Below are positions 16,941-26,300 of a stretch of 64,000 nt of DNA, piece after piece. The notes below the pieces were generated by a model that did no database searches, had not been told where the DNA came from, and saw only the letters and a program-made list of their open reading frames with translations. The stretch's first letter is position 1, and each line of letters opens with the position of its first letter. This DNA comes from Actinoplanes sp. L3-i22 (GTDB lineage: Bacteria > Actinomycetota > Actinomycetes > Mycobacteriales > Micromonosporaceae), in the NCBI RefSeq assembly GCF_019704555.1, contig NZ_AP024745.1, positions 10,591,501 to 10,655,500 on the forward strand. The letters are read 5' to 3'. A program made the position numbers and the translations under genes.

Positions 16941-17848
16941 CCCGCAACCGCCAGCGCGTCGGCCAGGAGCGTCGGCGCCGCGCCGTCCAGCCAGGTGATG
17001 TTCGGGTCGCGGCGGAACCAGGAGCGCTGCCGCCGGACGAACCGGCGGGTGCCCCGTACCGTGTCCGCCCGGGCCTCCTCGCCGGTCAGCGCGCCGTCCA
17101 GCTCGGCGAGCGCCTGCTGGTAGCCGAGCGCCCGGGAGGCGGTCCGCCCGTCCCGGATGCCGGCCGCGTCGAGGGCGCGGACCTCGTCCAGGAGCCCGGC
17201 CGCCCACATCAGGTCGACCCGGAGCGCGATCCGCTCGTCCAGCGCGGCGGCGTCCCGGTCGATCCCGATCTGCACCGACTCGTAATAGGGGGTCGGGTCG
17301 GGCAGCGCCGCGGTGAACGGCTGCCCGGTCAGCTCGATCACCTCGAGGGCGCGGACGATCCGGCGGCCGTTCGACGGCAGGATCTTGGTGGCGGCGACCG
17401 GGTCGCGCTCGCCGAGCCGGGCGAAGAGCGGCGCCGGCCCGGTCTCGGCCAGTTCCGCCTCGAGACGCGCCCGGACCGCCGGGTCGGTGCCGGGGAACTC
17501 GAACTCCTCCAGAACCGCCCGGATGTACAGCCCCGAGCCGCCGACCAGCAGCGGAACCAGGCCGCGGGCGGCGATGTCGTCGATCGCGGCCCGGGCCAGC
17601 GCCTGATATTCCGCGACCGCCGCGGGGACCGTGACGTCCCAGATGTCCAGCAGGTGGTGCGGCACGCCGGCGCGCTCGGCCACGCTCAGTTTGGCGGTCC
17701 CGATGTCCATCCCGCGGTAGAGCTGCATCGAGTCGGCGTTGACCACCTCACCGCCCAGTTCCCGGGCGAGAGCGAGGCTCAGGGCGGACTTGCCGGCCGC
17801 TGTCGGCCCGACGACGGTGACCACGCGGGGACTTGGACTTGACGGCAC
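16937..17848 (-). CDS. miaA: tRNA dimethylallyltransferase
   Basis: 303 residues from a GTG at 17848. Transfers dimethylallyl to A37 of tRNAs reading UNN codons; MiaB (34028-35515) later methylthiolates the product. P-loop GPTAAGKS at residues 14-21, NADSMQLYRGMDIGTAK (substrate tRNA recognition), the catalytic Thr/Asp region, and GYQQAL near the C-terminus are all family marks. The frame is open to a TTG at 17923 but that adds 25 unconserved residues; neither start has a strong ribosome binding site, so the start is uncertain. First gene of the miaA-dapF-GDPD operon. Confidence 0.93.
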   Translation of the reverse strand: MPSSPSPRVVTVVGPTAAGKSALSLALARELGGEVVNADSMQLYRGMDIGTAKLSVAERAGVPHHLLDIWDVTVPAAVAEYQALARAAIDDIAARGLVPLLVGGSGLYIRAVLEEFEFPGTDPAVRARLEAELAETGPAPLFARLGERDPVAATKILPSNGRRIVRALEVIELTGQPFTAALPDPTPYYESVQIGIDRDAAALDERIALRVDLMWAAGLLDEVRALDAAGIRDGRTASRALGYQQALAELDGALTGEEARADTVRGTRRFVRRQRSWFRRDPNITWLDGAAPTLLADALAVAG

Positions 17849-18027
17849 AAAGCAACCGTAGGACAAGGTTGTGTCACGGTCGTCGGTGGGAGCTTTCCCC
17901 TGACCGGGTTGGACCTGTGACAATGCGCGAGAAAGAATGCCCCTGAGAGGGTTGGCATTCCACTGCGCTATGGCGGTGGCCGCGGGCCGGGGTGGTCCGG
18001 CGGCGCCGGGAGAACGAGGATGAGCTC

Positions 18028-19239
18028 ATGAACACCGACTGGACTGCCTTCGGGCGCGTGGATGCCGACGGCACCGTGTACGTGAAGACCGCCGAGGGCG
18101 ACCGGGTGGTCGGCTCGTGGCAGGCCGGGACGCCGGAGGAGGGCCTCGCCCACTTCGCGCGGCGCTTCGAGGACCTGCTGACCGAGGTCGAGCTGGTCGA
18201 GGCTCGTCTGAAGTCCGGCGTGGCGGACGCCGCCCACTCCCTGAGCAGCGTCAAGCGCCTGCGCACCACGCTGGACGAGGCGCACGTGGTCGGCGACATC
18301 GACGGTCTCACCAACCGTCTGGAGCGGCTCGCCGCCCTCGCCGACGAGAAGGCCGGCGAGGCGAAGGCGGCCCGCGAGGTCGCCCGGACCGAGGCGCTGG
18401 CCCGCAAGACCGCCCTGGTCGAGGAGGCGGAGAAGATCGCCGCCGAGGCCACCGGGTGGAAGACGGCCGGCGACCGGCTCAAGGAGATCCTCGACGAGTG
18501 GAAGACGATCCGCGGCGTCGACAAGAAGACCGACGGTGAGCTGTGGAAGCGGTTCGCCGCCGCCCGGGACGGCTTCACCCGGCGCCGGGGCGCGCACTTC
18601 GCCACCCTGGACGGGCAGCGCAAGCAGGCCCAGACCGCCAAGGAGGACCTGGTCACCGAGGCCGAGGCGCTCTCCGGCTCGGACGAGTGGTCCAGCACGG
18701 CGAACCGGCTCAAGGAGCTGATGACCGAGTGGAAGGCGGCGCCGCGCGCCGCCAAGGAGGCCGAGCAGCGCCTCTGGGAGCGTTTCCGGGCCGCTCAGGA
18801 CGCGTTCTTCACCCGGCGCAGCGAGGTCTTCTCCGCCCGCGACGCGGAGTACCAGGGCAACCTGGAGCGCAAGCAGGCGATCCTGGCCGAGCTCGAGGCG
18901 ATCGACGTCGACGCGGATGCCCGCGGCGCGCAGAACAAGCTCCGGGACGCGCAGGCCGCCTGGCACGACGCCGGCCGGGTGCCGCGCGAGGCCACCGCCG
19001 GGCTGGACCGCCGGTGGCGGGCCGCCGAGGACCGGATCCGGCTCGCGATGGACTCGGCGTGGCGCAAGACCGCCCCGCAGGACAACCCGCTGCTGCGCCA
19101 GATGCGCGACCAGGTCGCCGAGGCCGAGCAGCGGCTGGCCCGCGCCCAGGCGGCCGGCGACAGCCGCCGGATCAAGGAGGCCGAGCAGGCGCTCGCCTCG
19201 AAGAAGCAGTTCCTCGCTCTGGCCGAACAGGCCAGCTGA
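18028..19239 (+). CDS. DUF349 repeat protein
   Basis: 403 residues, soluble, almost entirely helical. After an N-terminal segment (MNTDWTAFGRVDADGTVYVK) it carries repeated DUF349 units: EATGWKTAGDRLKEILDEWKTI, then SDEWSSTANRLKELMTEWKA, and a more diverged third, each followed by an LWKRF/LWERF...F segment. DUF349 proteins are common beside dapF/miaA/miaB in actinobacteria; their role is not established. ATG 18028 is chosen because the conserved MNTDW start and a GAGGA site agree. It is divergent from miaA and ends in a strong terminator. Confidence 0.85.
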   Translation: MNTDWTAFGRVDADGTVYVKTAEGDRVVGSWQAGTPEEGLAHFARRFEDLLTEVELVEARLKSGVADAAHSLSSVKRLRTTLDEAHVVGDIDGLTNRLERLAALADEKAGEAKAAREVARTEALARKTALVEEAEKIAAEATGWKTAGDRLKEILDEWKTIRGVDKKTDGELWKRFAAARDGFTRRRGAHFATLDGQRKQAQTAKEDLVTEAEALSGSDEWSSTANRLKELMTEWKAAPRAAKEAEQRLWERFRAAQDAFFTRRSEVFSARDAEYQGNLERKQAILAELEAIDVDADARGAQNKLRDAQAAWHDAGRVPREATAGLDRRWRAAEDRIRLAMDSAWRKTAPQDNPLLRQMRDQVAEAEQRLARAQAAGDSRRIKEAEQALASKKQFLALAEQAS

Positions 19240-19254
19240 CACCGGTACTTTCCG

Positions 19255-19294
19255 AGTGGGGCGACGGACCATTGGTCCGTCGCCCCACTTTTTT
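19255..19294 (+). terminator. Rho-independent terminator after the DUF349 gene
   Basis: A perfect 16-bp stem (AGTGGGGCGACGGACC / GGTCCGTCGCCCCACT), three-base loop and TTTTTT immediately after. One of the clearest intrinsic terminators in the window; it insulates the accessory block that follows. Confidence 0.93.
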
Positions 19295-19548
19295 CACTCT
19301 CCTTTGGAGGGTCAAATCGACTTTCTCCCGCTAGTGGCGCTACTTTGGAGCGCCCGCGTGGTTGATACCTTGACGGGTGCGACATCATGGGAGAAGGCAG
19401 CCGGTCGGCACAGCCATTGATCATCACAGATGGCCTGCTGACCTCGTTCCACCGCATGCCGGGCGCCCCGAGGCTTCTCGGTGCGACCGGGGATGCGTGA
19501 GCATCAAGCGCCCTAGGGGCCCGTCTGCAGAGATGGTGGTGTGCACCG

Positions 19549-21459
19549 GTGAGGATCGAACCACGGCAGCATCTGCTGGAGACCTGGCGCGCCACCGTCG
19601 AGAGTTCATGGCGCGACGGTGAGTGGCACTGGGGCGGGCGCGACGGCTCCAACTCCATCAGCGACGCGGAGCAGCTGCTGTGCATCCTGCTACCCGCCAC
19701 CCAGGTGACACCGTTCGCGCTGGACCGTCCGAACGCCACGGACGACGCGATGCTCGACGCGCTCCGGCCGCTCGGTGACGAGAAGACGATCCCGATGCAC
19801 CTGATCCGGATCGCGACCGACTACTTCAACCGCTACCTGGACGCGGAGAACGGCAATCGGCCGGTCTTCTCGGGTGGCAGTTACTTCCGGGCCCCCGGCG
19901 ACGACAAGCTGGCCGATGAACAGCTGGGCCGCGACATCGTGGACTCGTTCGCCATCTCGGTGACCCTGTCGCTGGCGTCCATCGGTTTCGTCCGGATCTT
20001 CCGGCAGTCGGTGACCAAGACGAACCTGCGCCGCGAGCTGCGGAACCTGGAGCGACTCGCCAGCGCGCGGCTGACCGCCGCCATGGTCGGCCTGCTGCGC
20101 AGCTTCTCCACCCACGTCTTCGAGTCGGACGACGCTCCGGGGAAGATCCTGCTGCAGACCATCAACCGGTCCGGGGTGCCGTCCAAGACGGTGGTCAACC
20201 AGTTCCGGACGGCGTTGCAGGAGACGATCGCGTCGTTCGGTGAGGTGCTGATCGGGTCCGGCCAGACGGAGAACCTGGAGAGCGCCAACGCGCTCTTCGA
20301 GTGTGGCTGGTCCTGGGGCATCGTCAAGAACGCCCCGACCGTCGAGCTGGAGTACAAGGACTCGAGCGCCGCGTCGACGACCGGCAAGGCCGTCATCGTG
20401 GAGGCCGAGGACCGGGAGGAGATCGGTCCCCAGCCGGAAGGCATCGCGGAGAACAAGCCGTACCTGTACTTCACCGTGGTCGCCATCGACGCGATCGAGG
20501 ACCTCTTCTCCGAACGGACCCGGGTCCTGGGTCTGCTCAACGAGGAGCAGCAGCGCCTCTCCCGTGCGCTTCAGCTGCGCTGGGATCTGACCCTGACCTA
20601 CTGGGCCACGGTGGCGACGTTCGGCGGCGGGCCGAGCTGGCCGCTCGAGGACCCGCCGTGGCAGACCACCGACGGCCTCCGCAGTGAGTACTACACCCTG
20701 CTGGTGACCTCGATCGTGGTGAAGGACCTGGTCCGTAAGCGCGGCTCGGACACCCGCCTCGCCCGGATCGGCGCCGTGCTCACCGACCTCGCGAACGAGA
20801 GCCGGGTGACCCGCAAGCACCGAGCCGAGGACACCGGCATCCGGCTGCACCATCCGGGTCTGGAGGTCAACCTGGAGGGCAGCGCCGTCGACTCGCCCGA
20901 CGACACGCGGGCGAGCTGGTTCGTCGGTGAGTTCGCCACCCTGCTGCTCCAGCGCTGTGTCGTGATCGCCGGTCTGCTGAGCGATGTCGAGGAACGCGCG
21001 ATCCTGCTGCGCCTGGCGGACCGGGTGTGGGATCATCTCGCTCGCCGCCGGCTCGAGGGGAAGCTCCACAGGAGACTGTGGGACCAGCCGTCCAACGTGT
21101 TCGAGGAGCTCAGTGATCACGAAGAGCCCTCGTGGTACTACACCGAACGAGTGGTGGTCGGCCTGATCAGCACGGCGAACCTGCTGAGCCAGGAGCCGCT
21201 GGTCAACGATCGGCTCGTGGTTCGCGCCTACGACCTGCTGCACGAGGCCGAGCACCTGTACGACATGGAACGCATGCGGGGATCCGCCGAAGCCAGCCTC
21301 GAGGTGATGGACGTCTTGACCGAGATCCAGGACAAGCTCGAACGAGCCCGGGCCATCGCCCGCTCCCGGCCGGGAGCCGCGACCGCCCTGGTGAACTGGA
21401 TCCTGATGGAGCTCGACGGCCTCGACGCCGTTCGCCAGAACGAGAGTACGGCGGTCTGA
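19549..21459 (+). CDS. SCO2524-family protein (uncharacterised actinobacterial cassette)
   Basis: 636 residues from a GTG at 19549, giving the start MRIEPRQHLLETWRAT. I recognise the N-terminal block (WEWG/R-type segment, SDAEQLLCILLPATQ) as the SCO2524 family from memory; a profile search should confirm. It has no signal peptide or transmembrane span, and no known catalytic motif was found. It is mostly helical, with HEAT-like regions possible. The stop overlaps the next start (TGATG), so it is coupled to the ATPase gene. No clear ribosome binding site precedes the GTG. Together with the next two genes and the one at 28724 it forms a conserved set of unknown role. Confidence 0.68.
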   Translation: MRIEPRQHLLETWRATVESSWRDGEWHWGGRDGSNSISDAEQLLCILLPATQVTPFALDRPNATDDAMLDALRPLGDEKTIPMHLIRIATDYFNRYLDAENGNRPVFSGGSYFRAPGDDKLADEQLGRDIVDSFAISVTLSLASIGFVRIFRQSVTKTNLRRELRNLERLASARLTAAMVGLLRSFSTHVFESDDAPGKILLQTINRSGVPSKTVVNQFRTALQETIASFGEVLIGSGQTENLESANALFECGWSWGIVKNAPTVELEYKDSSAASTTGKAVIVEAEDREEIGPQPEGIAENKPYLYFTVVAIDAIEDLFSERTRVLGLLNEEQQRLSRALQLRWDLTLTYWATVATFGGGPSWPLEDPPWQTTDGLRSEYYTLLVTSIVVKDLVRKRGSDTRLARIGAVLTDLANESRVTRKHRAEDTGIRLHHPGLEVNLEGSAVDSPDDTRASWFVGEFATLLLQRCVVIAGLLSDVEERAILLRLADRVWDHLARRRLEGKLHRRLWDQPSNVFEELSDHEEPSWYYTERVVVGLISTANLLSQEPLVNDRLVVRAYDLLHEAEHLYDMERMRGSAEASLEVMDVLTEIQDKLERARAIARSRPGAATALVNWILMELDGLDAVRQNESTAV

Positions 21460-22376
21460 TGTTCGTTTTCGCCGCGTCCGACAAAGGCGGCACCGGCCGG
21501 TCGGTGACGAGCAGCAACCTGCTGTACCGCAGCGCCCTGCAGGGCAACGACGTCTGCTACCTCGACTTCGACTTCGGCTCCCCGACCGCCGGCGCCATCT
21601 TCGGCATCGAGAAGGCGGAGAACGGCACGCAGAGCGGCTCCGGGATGTACCGCTTCCTGCTCAAGGAGGTGGAGGAGCCGGAGCGCATCGACATCTGGAC
21701 GTCGACGGACCGGCGGGCGATCCGGGACGGGCAGACCAACACCGGCCGGCTGGTCCTCCTTCCGGGTGACGTGGGCAGCGGTGACTTCCCGAAGCGCGGC
21801 GACCTGGTGGACCAGTGCCTGAACCTGTTCATCCGGCTCAACGAGGAGTTCGACCTCTGCATGGTCGACCTCAGCGCCGGCCGGAACCTGGCCGTCGAGA
21901 TGGTGCTGAAGGTGACCGCGATGCCGGAGATGCGCAACATCACCAGTCGCTGGTTGGTGTTCCACCGGTGGACCCGGCAGCACGTGGTCGCGGCCGGCGG
22001 ACTCGTCAACGGGCCACGCGGTCTTCTCGCCACCGCGGTGAAGGAGGGGCACGACCTAGGGGAATTCGCCAATAATCTCCGGTATGTCCGTACCGCGGTG
22101 ATCGATCCGACGCCCTCGGCGCAGAGCGGACTCACCGCGAAACAGGGCGTTTGGCTCGATGAGTGCAATCGGCGCCTCACTCGACTGGCCGGAGACCACC
22201 AAGTCGGCAAAAATCTGGTATTAGGGACCGTTCCTCTGGATCCCATGCTGCAATGGCAGGAACAGTTGATCACTGACAAGGACGTGGTGGCCGGAGTCGC
22301 GAACCAAGCGACCCGGAACGCCTTCGACTCGCTGGCGAGACGTCTCGTCGACGACTCAGCTTGGGAGACCCTATGA
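21459..22376 (+). CDS. SCO2523-family variant P-loop ATPase (ParA/MinD-like)
   Basis: 305 residues. A SIMIBI-class ParA/MinD-like NTPase fold. The deviant Walker A is altered: residues 8-17 read DKGGTGRSVT, keeping the signature Lys9 but having Arg14 in place of the nucleotide-binding Lys of KGGxGKT. DFDFGSPTAG (about 36-45) is the switch I region and DLCMVDLSAGRN the Walker B/switch II. TRWLVFHRWTRQHVVAA is a conserved block of the family. It may bind nucleotide without normal hydrolysis. Overlaps both neighbours by ATGA, so all three are probably translated together. Partners and role are unknown. Confidence 0.75.
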   Translation: MFVFAASDKGGTGRSVTSSNLLYRSALQGNDVCYLDFDFGSPTAGAIFGIEKAENGTQSGSGMYRFLLKEVEEPERIDIWTSTDRRAIRDGQTNTGRLVLLPGDVGSGDFPKRGDLVDQCLNLFIRLNEEFDLCMVDLSAGRNLAVEMVLKVTAMPEMRNITSRWLVFHRWTRQHVVAAGGLVNGPRGLLATAVKEGHDLGEFANNLRYVRTAVIDPTPSAQSGLTAKQGVWLDECNRRLTRLAGDHQVGKNLVLGTVPLDPMLQWQEQLITDKDVVAGVANQATRNAFDSLARRLVDDSAWETL

Positions 22377-23368
22377 CGGTAGCCCTGCACCGCCAGACCA
22401 CGGACCGGAAGCGCGCGACGGTCTACCGAGAGTCGGCGGCCGAGCGTTCGGCACCATCCGTCGGGCTTTCGCACGTCTCGCTCGAGCTGGGGCACCTCTA
22501 CATGGAGGACCTCCAGGTCGCGGACAGCGAAAGCCGCCTCGCCGAGTATTTCAGCAGCGTATCGCTCTGGGTCAAGGCGATCGAGTCGATGGGCCGGTGG
22601 GGCACCACCAACCCACGGATCAGCACCTGCTTCCTGATCGACGACTACTTCAGCCGGCTGGACGAGCCCGGCGTGATCATCAACAAGGTGGTCGGCGCGG
22701 CGTCCAAGAGCGGGCTGCAGATCGACTACATCGCCCGGGAGTCGAGCTGCGCCGAGTTCGGCGCGACCCACCTGGCCCAGCAGGTCTTCGACAGCATCGT
22801 GCCGGAGGCGCTGCCCGGTGCGAACGGGAGCCGGCCGACGGTCAAGGAGAGCGGCTGGCTGGCGAACGGGCGGCGCTCCTACGACCCGGCGGCCGCCCCG
22901 GCCATGACCGACGAGGGGTGGCGCAGCCCCGAGCAGACCGCGGCGAACCGGCACTCCATCTTCATGGACGTGCAGATCCGGGACAACCTGTGGTCCTGCT
23001 CCTTCCTCGCCTCGGTCTGGCAGCTGCTGCGGCTCGGCCTGCTCCGGCCGACCGAGCAGCAGCTCACCAAGCCGGAGCGGGTGTCGGGCGACTACCCCAG
23101 CGACTGGTCCGAGCTGCCGCCGGTGATCAAGCTGACCGACACCAAGAACGCGTTCTGCGCGTACCGGAGCTTCTCCATCCTGCCGACCCGGTTCATGGAG
23201 GTCGAGATGGCCGCCCGGACCGTGCTGCACCAGGTCGGGGTCGATCCGCTGATCATGGAGGACCTGAACGAGCGGGCCCTCAAGGAGAGCATCGCCCTCC
23301 CGCCGGACATCCTCGACCGGGTCGACTACGCGTTCATCAACGATTGGGCTCCGGCCACCGACCGTTGA
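22373..23368 (+). CDS. SCO2522-family protein
   Basis: 331 residues from the ATG at 22373, which overlaps the preceding stop (ATGA). A recognisable block SHVSLELGHLYMEDL, then RISTCFLIDDYF and LQIDYIARESSC, matches the SCO2522 family as I remember it. No transmembrane segment and no known catalytic motif. The spaced carboxylates in FLIDDYF are suggestive of a metal site but that is speculation. The gene ends 32 bases inside the 3' end of the convergent NACHT gene. Always occurs with the SCO2523-type ATPase in its family, so a complex is plausible. Confidence 0.68.
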   Translation: MTVALHRQTTDRKRATVYRESAAERSAPSVGLSHVSLELGHLYMEDLQVADSESRLAEYFSSVSLWVKAIESMGRWGTTNPRISTCFLIDDYFSRLDEPGVIINKVVGAASKSGLQIDYIARESSCAEFGATHLAQQVFDSIVPEALPGANGSRPTVKESGWLANGRRSYDPAAAPAMTDEGWRSPEQTAANRHSIFMDVQIRDNLWSCSFLASVWQLLRLGLLRPTEQQLTKPERVSGDYPSDWSELPPVIKLTDTKNAFCAYRSFSILPTRFMEVEMAARTVLHQVGVDPLIMEDLNERALKESIALPPDILDRVDYAFINDWAPATDR

Positions 23369-26300
23369 GGCGGAGCAGCGCGTCCGCCGCGCTGCTCACC
23401 GCGAAGCTCTCGTCCTCGGTGCAGTCGATCAGCGTCTCCCGGACGTCGTCCAGGTGCGTCACCGGCTCGAGGATCTCCACCGCCGCGCGGCGGACCTCGT
23501 GCGCCTCGGCCGTGCGCGCCCGCTGCAGCACCTCACCGCGCACGTCGTCCTCGGTCAGCCACCCGGCCAGGGCCCGGATCACCACCTGCTGGATCGCCGG
23601 GTCCGGGTCAGCGAGCCGGACCAGCAGGTCGTCACGCGTGCCGTCGTCCGGCAGGGCGGCGGACGCCGTGGCGGCCGCGGTGATCACGCCCGGGTCGTTG
23701 TCGAGCCGGATCCGGTCCCGGAACACCTCACCGGCGATCTTCAGGTCCGCGCCCGTACCGATCAGCTCCACCGCCGCGGTCCGGATCTCCGGGCTCCGGG
23801 CCGTGCCGGCCCGCTCGGCGATCATGGTCCAGAGCGGCACCGCGGTGTCCGGGTCGGCGACCGCCGCCGCGGCGCTCGCGGCGGCGGCGAACACCGTCGC
23901 CACGTTGTCGTGGGCGATCCGGTCCAGCAGGACGGTGGCCAGGTCGACCCCGGTGGGGCAGTCTCCGATCAGCACCTGGAGCGCCGCCAGCCGGACCTCC
24001 GGGTGATGCCCCTCCCCGGTGAGCGCGACCAGCGCGCCGCCGTGTGCGGCGTCCAGGGTCCGGCCGCAGAGCCCGCGCAGGGCGGCCGTCCGGATCTCGG
24101 TGTCCGCGTCGTCGACGGCGGTCGCGAGCAGGGCCCGGGCCGCGGGCTCGGACCGGTCCGCGGAGAGCGCGCCGACGGCGGCCTGCCGGACCGACGGGGT
24201 CGCGTCCGCGCCGGCCAGCCGGATCAGCAGCTCCCGCCGGGGCGAGGTGACCGGAAGCTCGGCCAGTCCGCTCAGCGCGGCAAGACGTACCGCGGTCGGC
24301 TCGGTCTCGACGGTGGCCGCGACGAGCGCGGCCTCCAGGCGCGGATGGGTCGGGAAGACCCGGCTGAGCGTCCGCACCACGCCCTGGCGCATCACCTCGT
24401 CGGGCTCGTTGAGCAGCCGGCTGGTGAGGGCGTCCCAGGCCCGCTCCCGGGGCCGGGGGCCACGGACGGCGAGGGCCACGGCGGCCTCCCGGACCACCAC
24501 GCCGTCGGTCTCCGTGCGGATCCGTTCCAGCAGGGCCTCCTCCAGCCCGCTGCGGCCGAGCAGGCGGACCGCGCTGCGGCGGACGCTCGGCTCGCGGTCG
24601 ACGCGCATCCGGCTCAGCAGGACGTCGCGGACCTCGGCGTCGCTCTCCGCCCGGGGCAGCAGCACGCCGGCCGCCGCCTCCAGCACCTCGGAGGCCGGAT
24701 CGTTCCGGCACGCGTCCATCAGCGCCTCCTCCACCGCCGCCGAGAGCTGCCGGTTGCGGGCCAGCACCCGGACCGCGCCGGCCCGGACCGCGGGGTGGTC
24801 GTCGCTGCGGCGGGACTCGAGCAGCACCGACTCGACGCCCGGCTCGGAGCGCAGCCGGTCGCCCAGGATCCGGACGGCCGAGAGCCGCACCGTGGAGTTG
24901 GCGTCCCCGGTGGCGGCCGCCAGCACCGCGTCCCGGGCCTCCGGGTAGACCGCGGCCAGCGGCGCCAGGGCCTGCACCGAGGCGAGCCGGACGACGGCCG
25001 GGCCGTCGTGGGCCACCCGCAGCAGCGGCTGCAGCCGGGCGCGGCCCCGCTCGGTGGCCTCCCGCCGCACCGCCTGCTGCGCCATCTCGCCGAGGCCGGC
25101 CGCCGCGGCGCAGACGATCCGCAGGTCGGCCCCGCCCAGCTGGGCCTCGAGGACGGCCTCCAGCCGGTCGGTGGGCCGGGCCAGGATCGCCGCGATCCGG
25201 GCCGCGGCGACGGCCGCCGGGTTGGCCACGATCCGCGCCCACTCGCGGCGGTACCACTCCAGGTAGGTCTGCCGGTCCGGCCAGTTCGGCCCGATCGCCT
25301 CGATCGCCGGCACCAGCTCGTCGACGAGCAGGTCGGTGTACTCCGGGCCGGCCTCGGCGGGCGCCGCGGCGCAGTGTTCGAGCAGCCGCCCGACCTCGCG
25401 CAGCACCAGGCCGGTGGCGCGCCCGGCGTCGGCGATCGGGTGGACGCCGGCCAGGCACTGCACGGCGAGCGCGACGTTCCACGGCGGCTCCGGCGGCGGA
25501 TCCAGGTGCCAGTTCGCGTTGACCTCGGTGACCAGCAGCTCGACCAGCTCGACGGCGAGCGGCAGCCGCAGCTTGCCGGCGACCAGGCGCAGGGTCTCGC
25601 GCCAGCCCGGGTCGGCCCAGCGCTCCCGGAACAGCGCCTTGATCTCGTCGAACGACGAGTCCCGCCGCTCGAACCGCTCGACGATCGACCAGGCGCAGTA
25701 GAACTCCAGGAACGTCCGGTGCACGAAGCGGTAGTCGGAACGGCCCGCGCGGCCGAGCACGAAGCTGCGTTTCTGCAGCTGCTCGATGGCCTGGAGGGCG
25801 GACGCCTTCGCCTCGGCCCAGCCCGAGCCGTGCTGTTCGAGGTGCCGGGTGAAGATCTGTTTGAGCTGCTCACCGCCGACGTGGTCGCCGTGCGTCCCGA
25901 GCCGGCCGGACATCATGTCGAAGGCGAGGCCGCGCAGCAGCTCGTGCTTCTCCTCCGCGTCGAGGAAGTGCGCGACCGCGGGCGAGTCCACCATCCGGCT
26001 GTCGTCCCAGCTGTCGACGAGCGTGACGGCCACCTGCTCGTAGAGCCGCCAGCGCTGTTTCGGCAGCATCCGGTGCCGGCCGATGGCGGCGAGGATGCTC
26101 AGCAGCATCGGGTTGCCGGCCAGCTCGGTGAGCTCCGGCGAGCGGAGGATGACGCCGAGGACGAGGTCGCGGCGGACCGTCGCGTCGCTCTCGGAGACCG
26201 CCTGGTACCACCGGTTCAGGAACTCGGCGGTCTGCTCCGGCGCGAACCGCTGCAGCGTGTGGTGGGCGAACCCGGCCGCGGACAGGGCGCGCCGGTTGTA

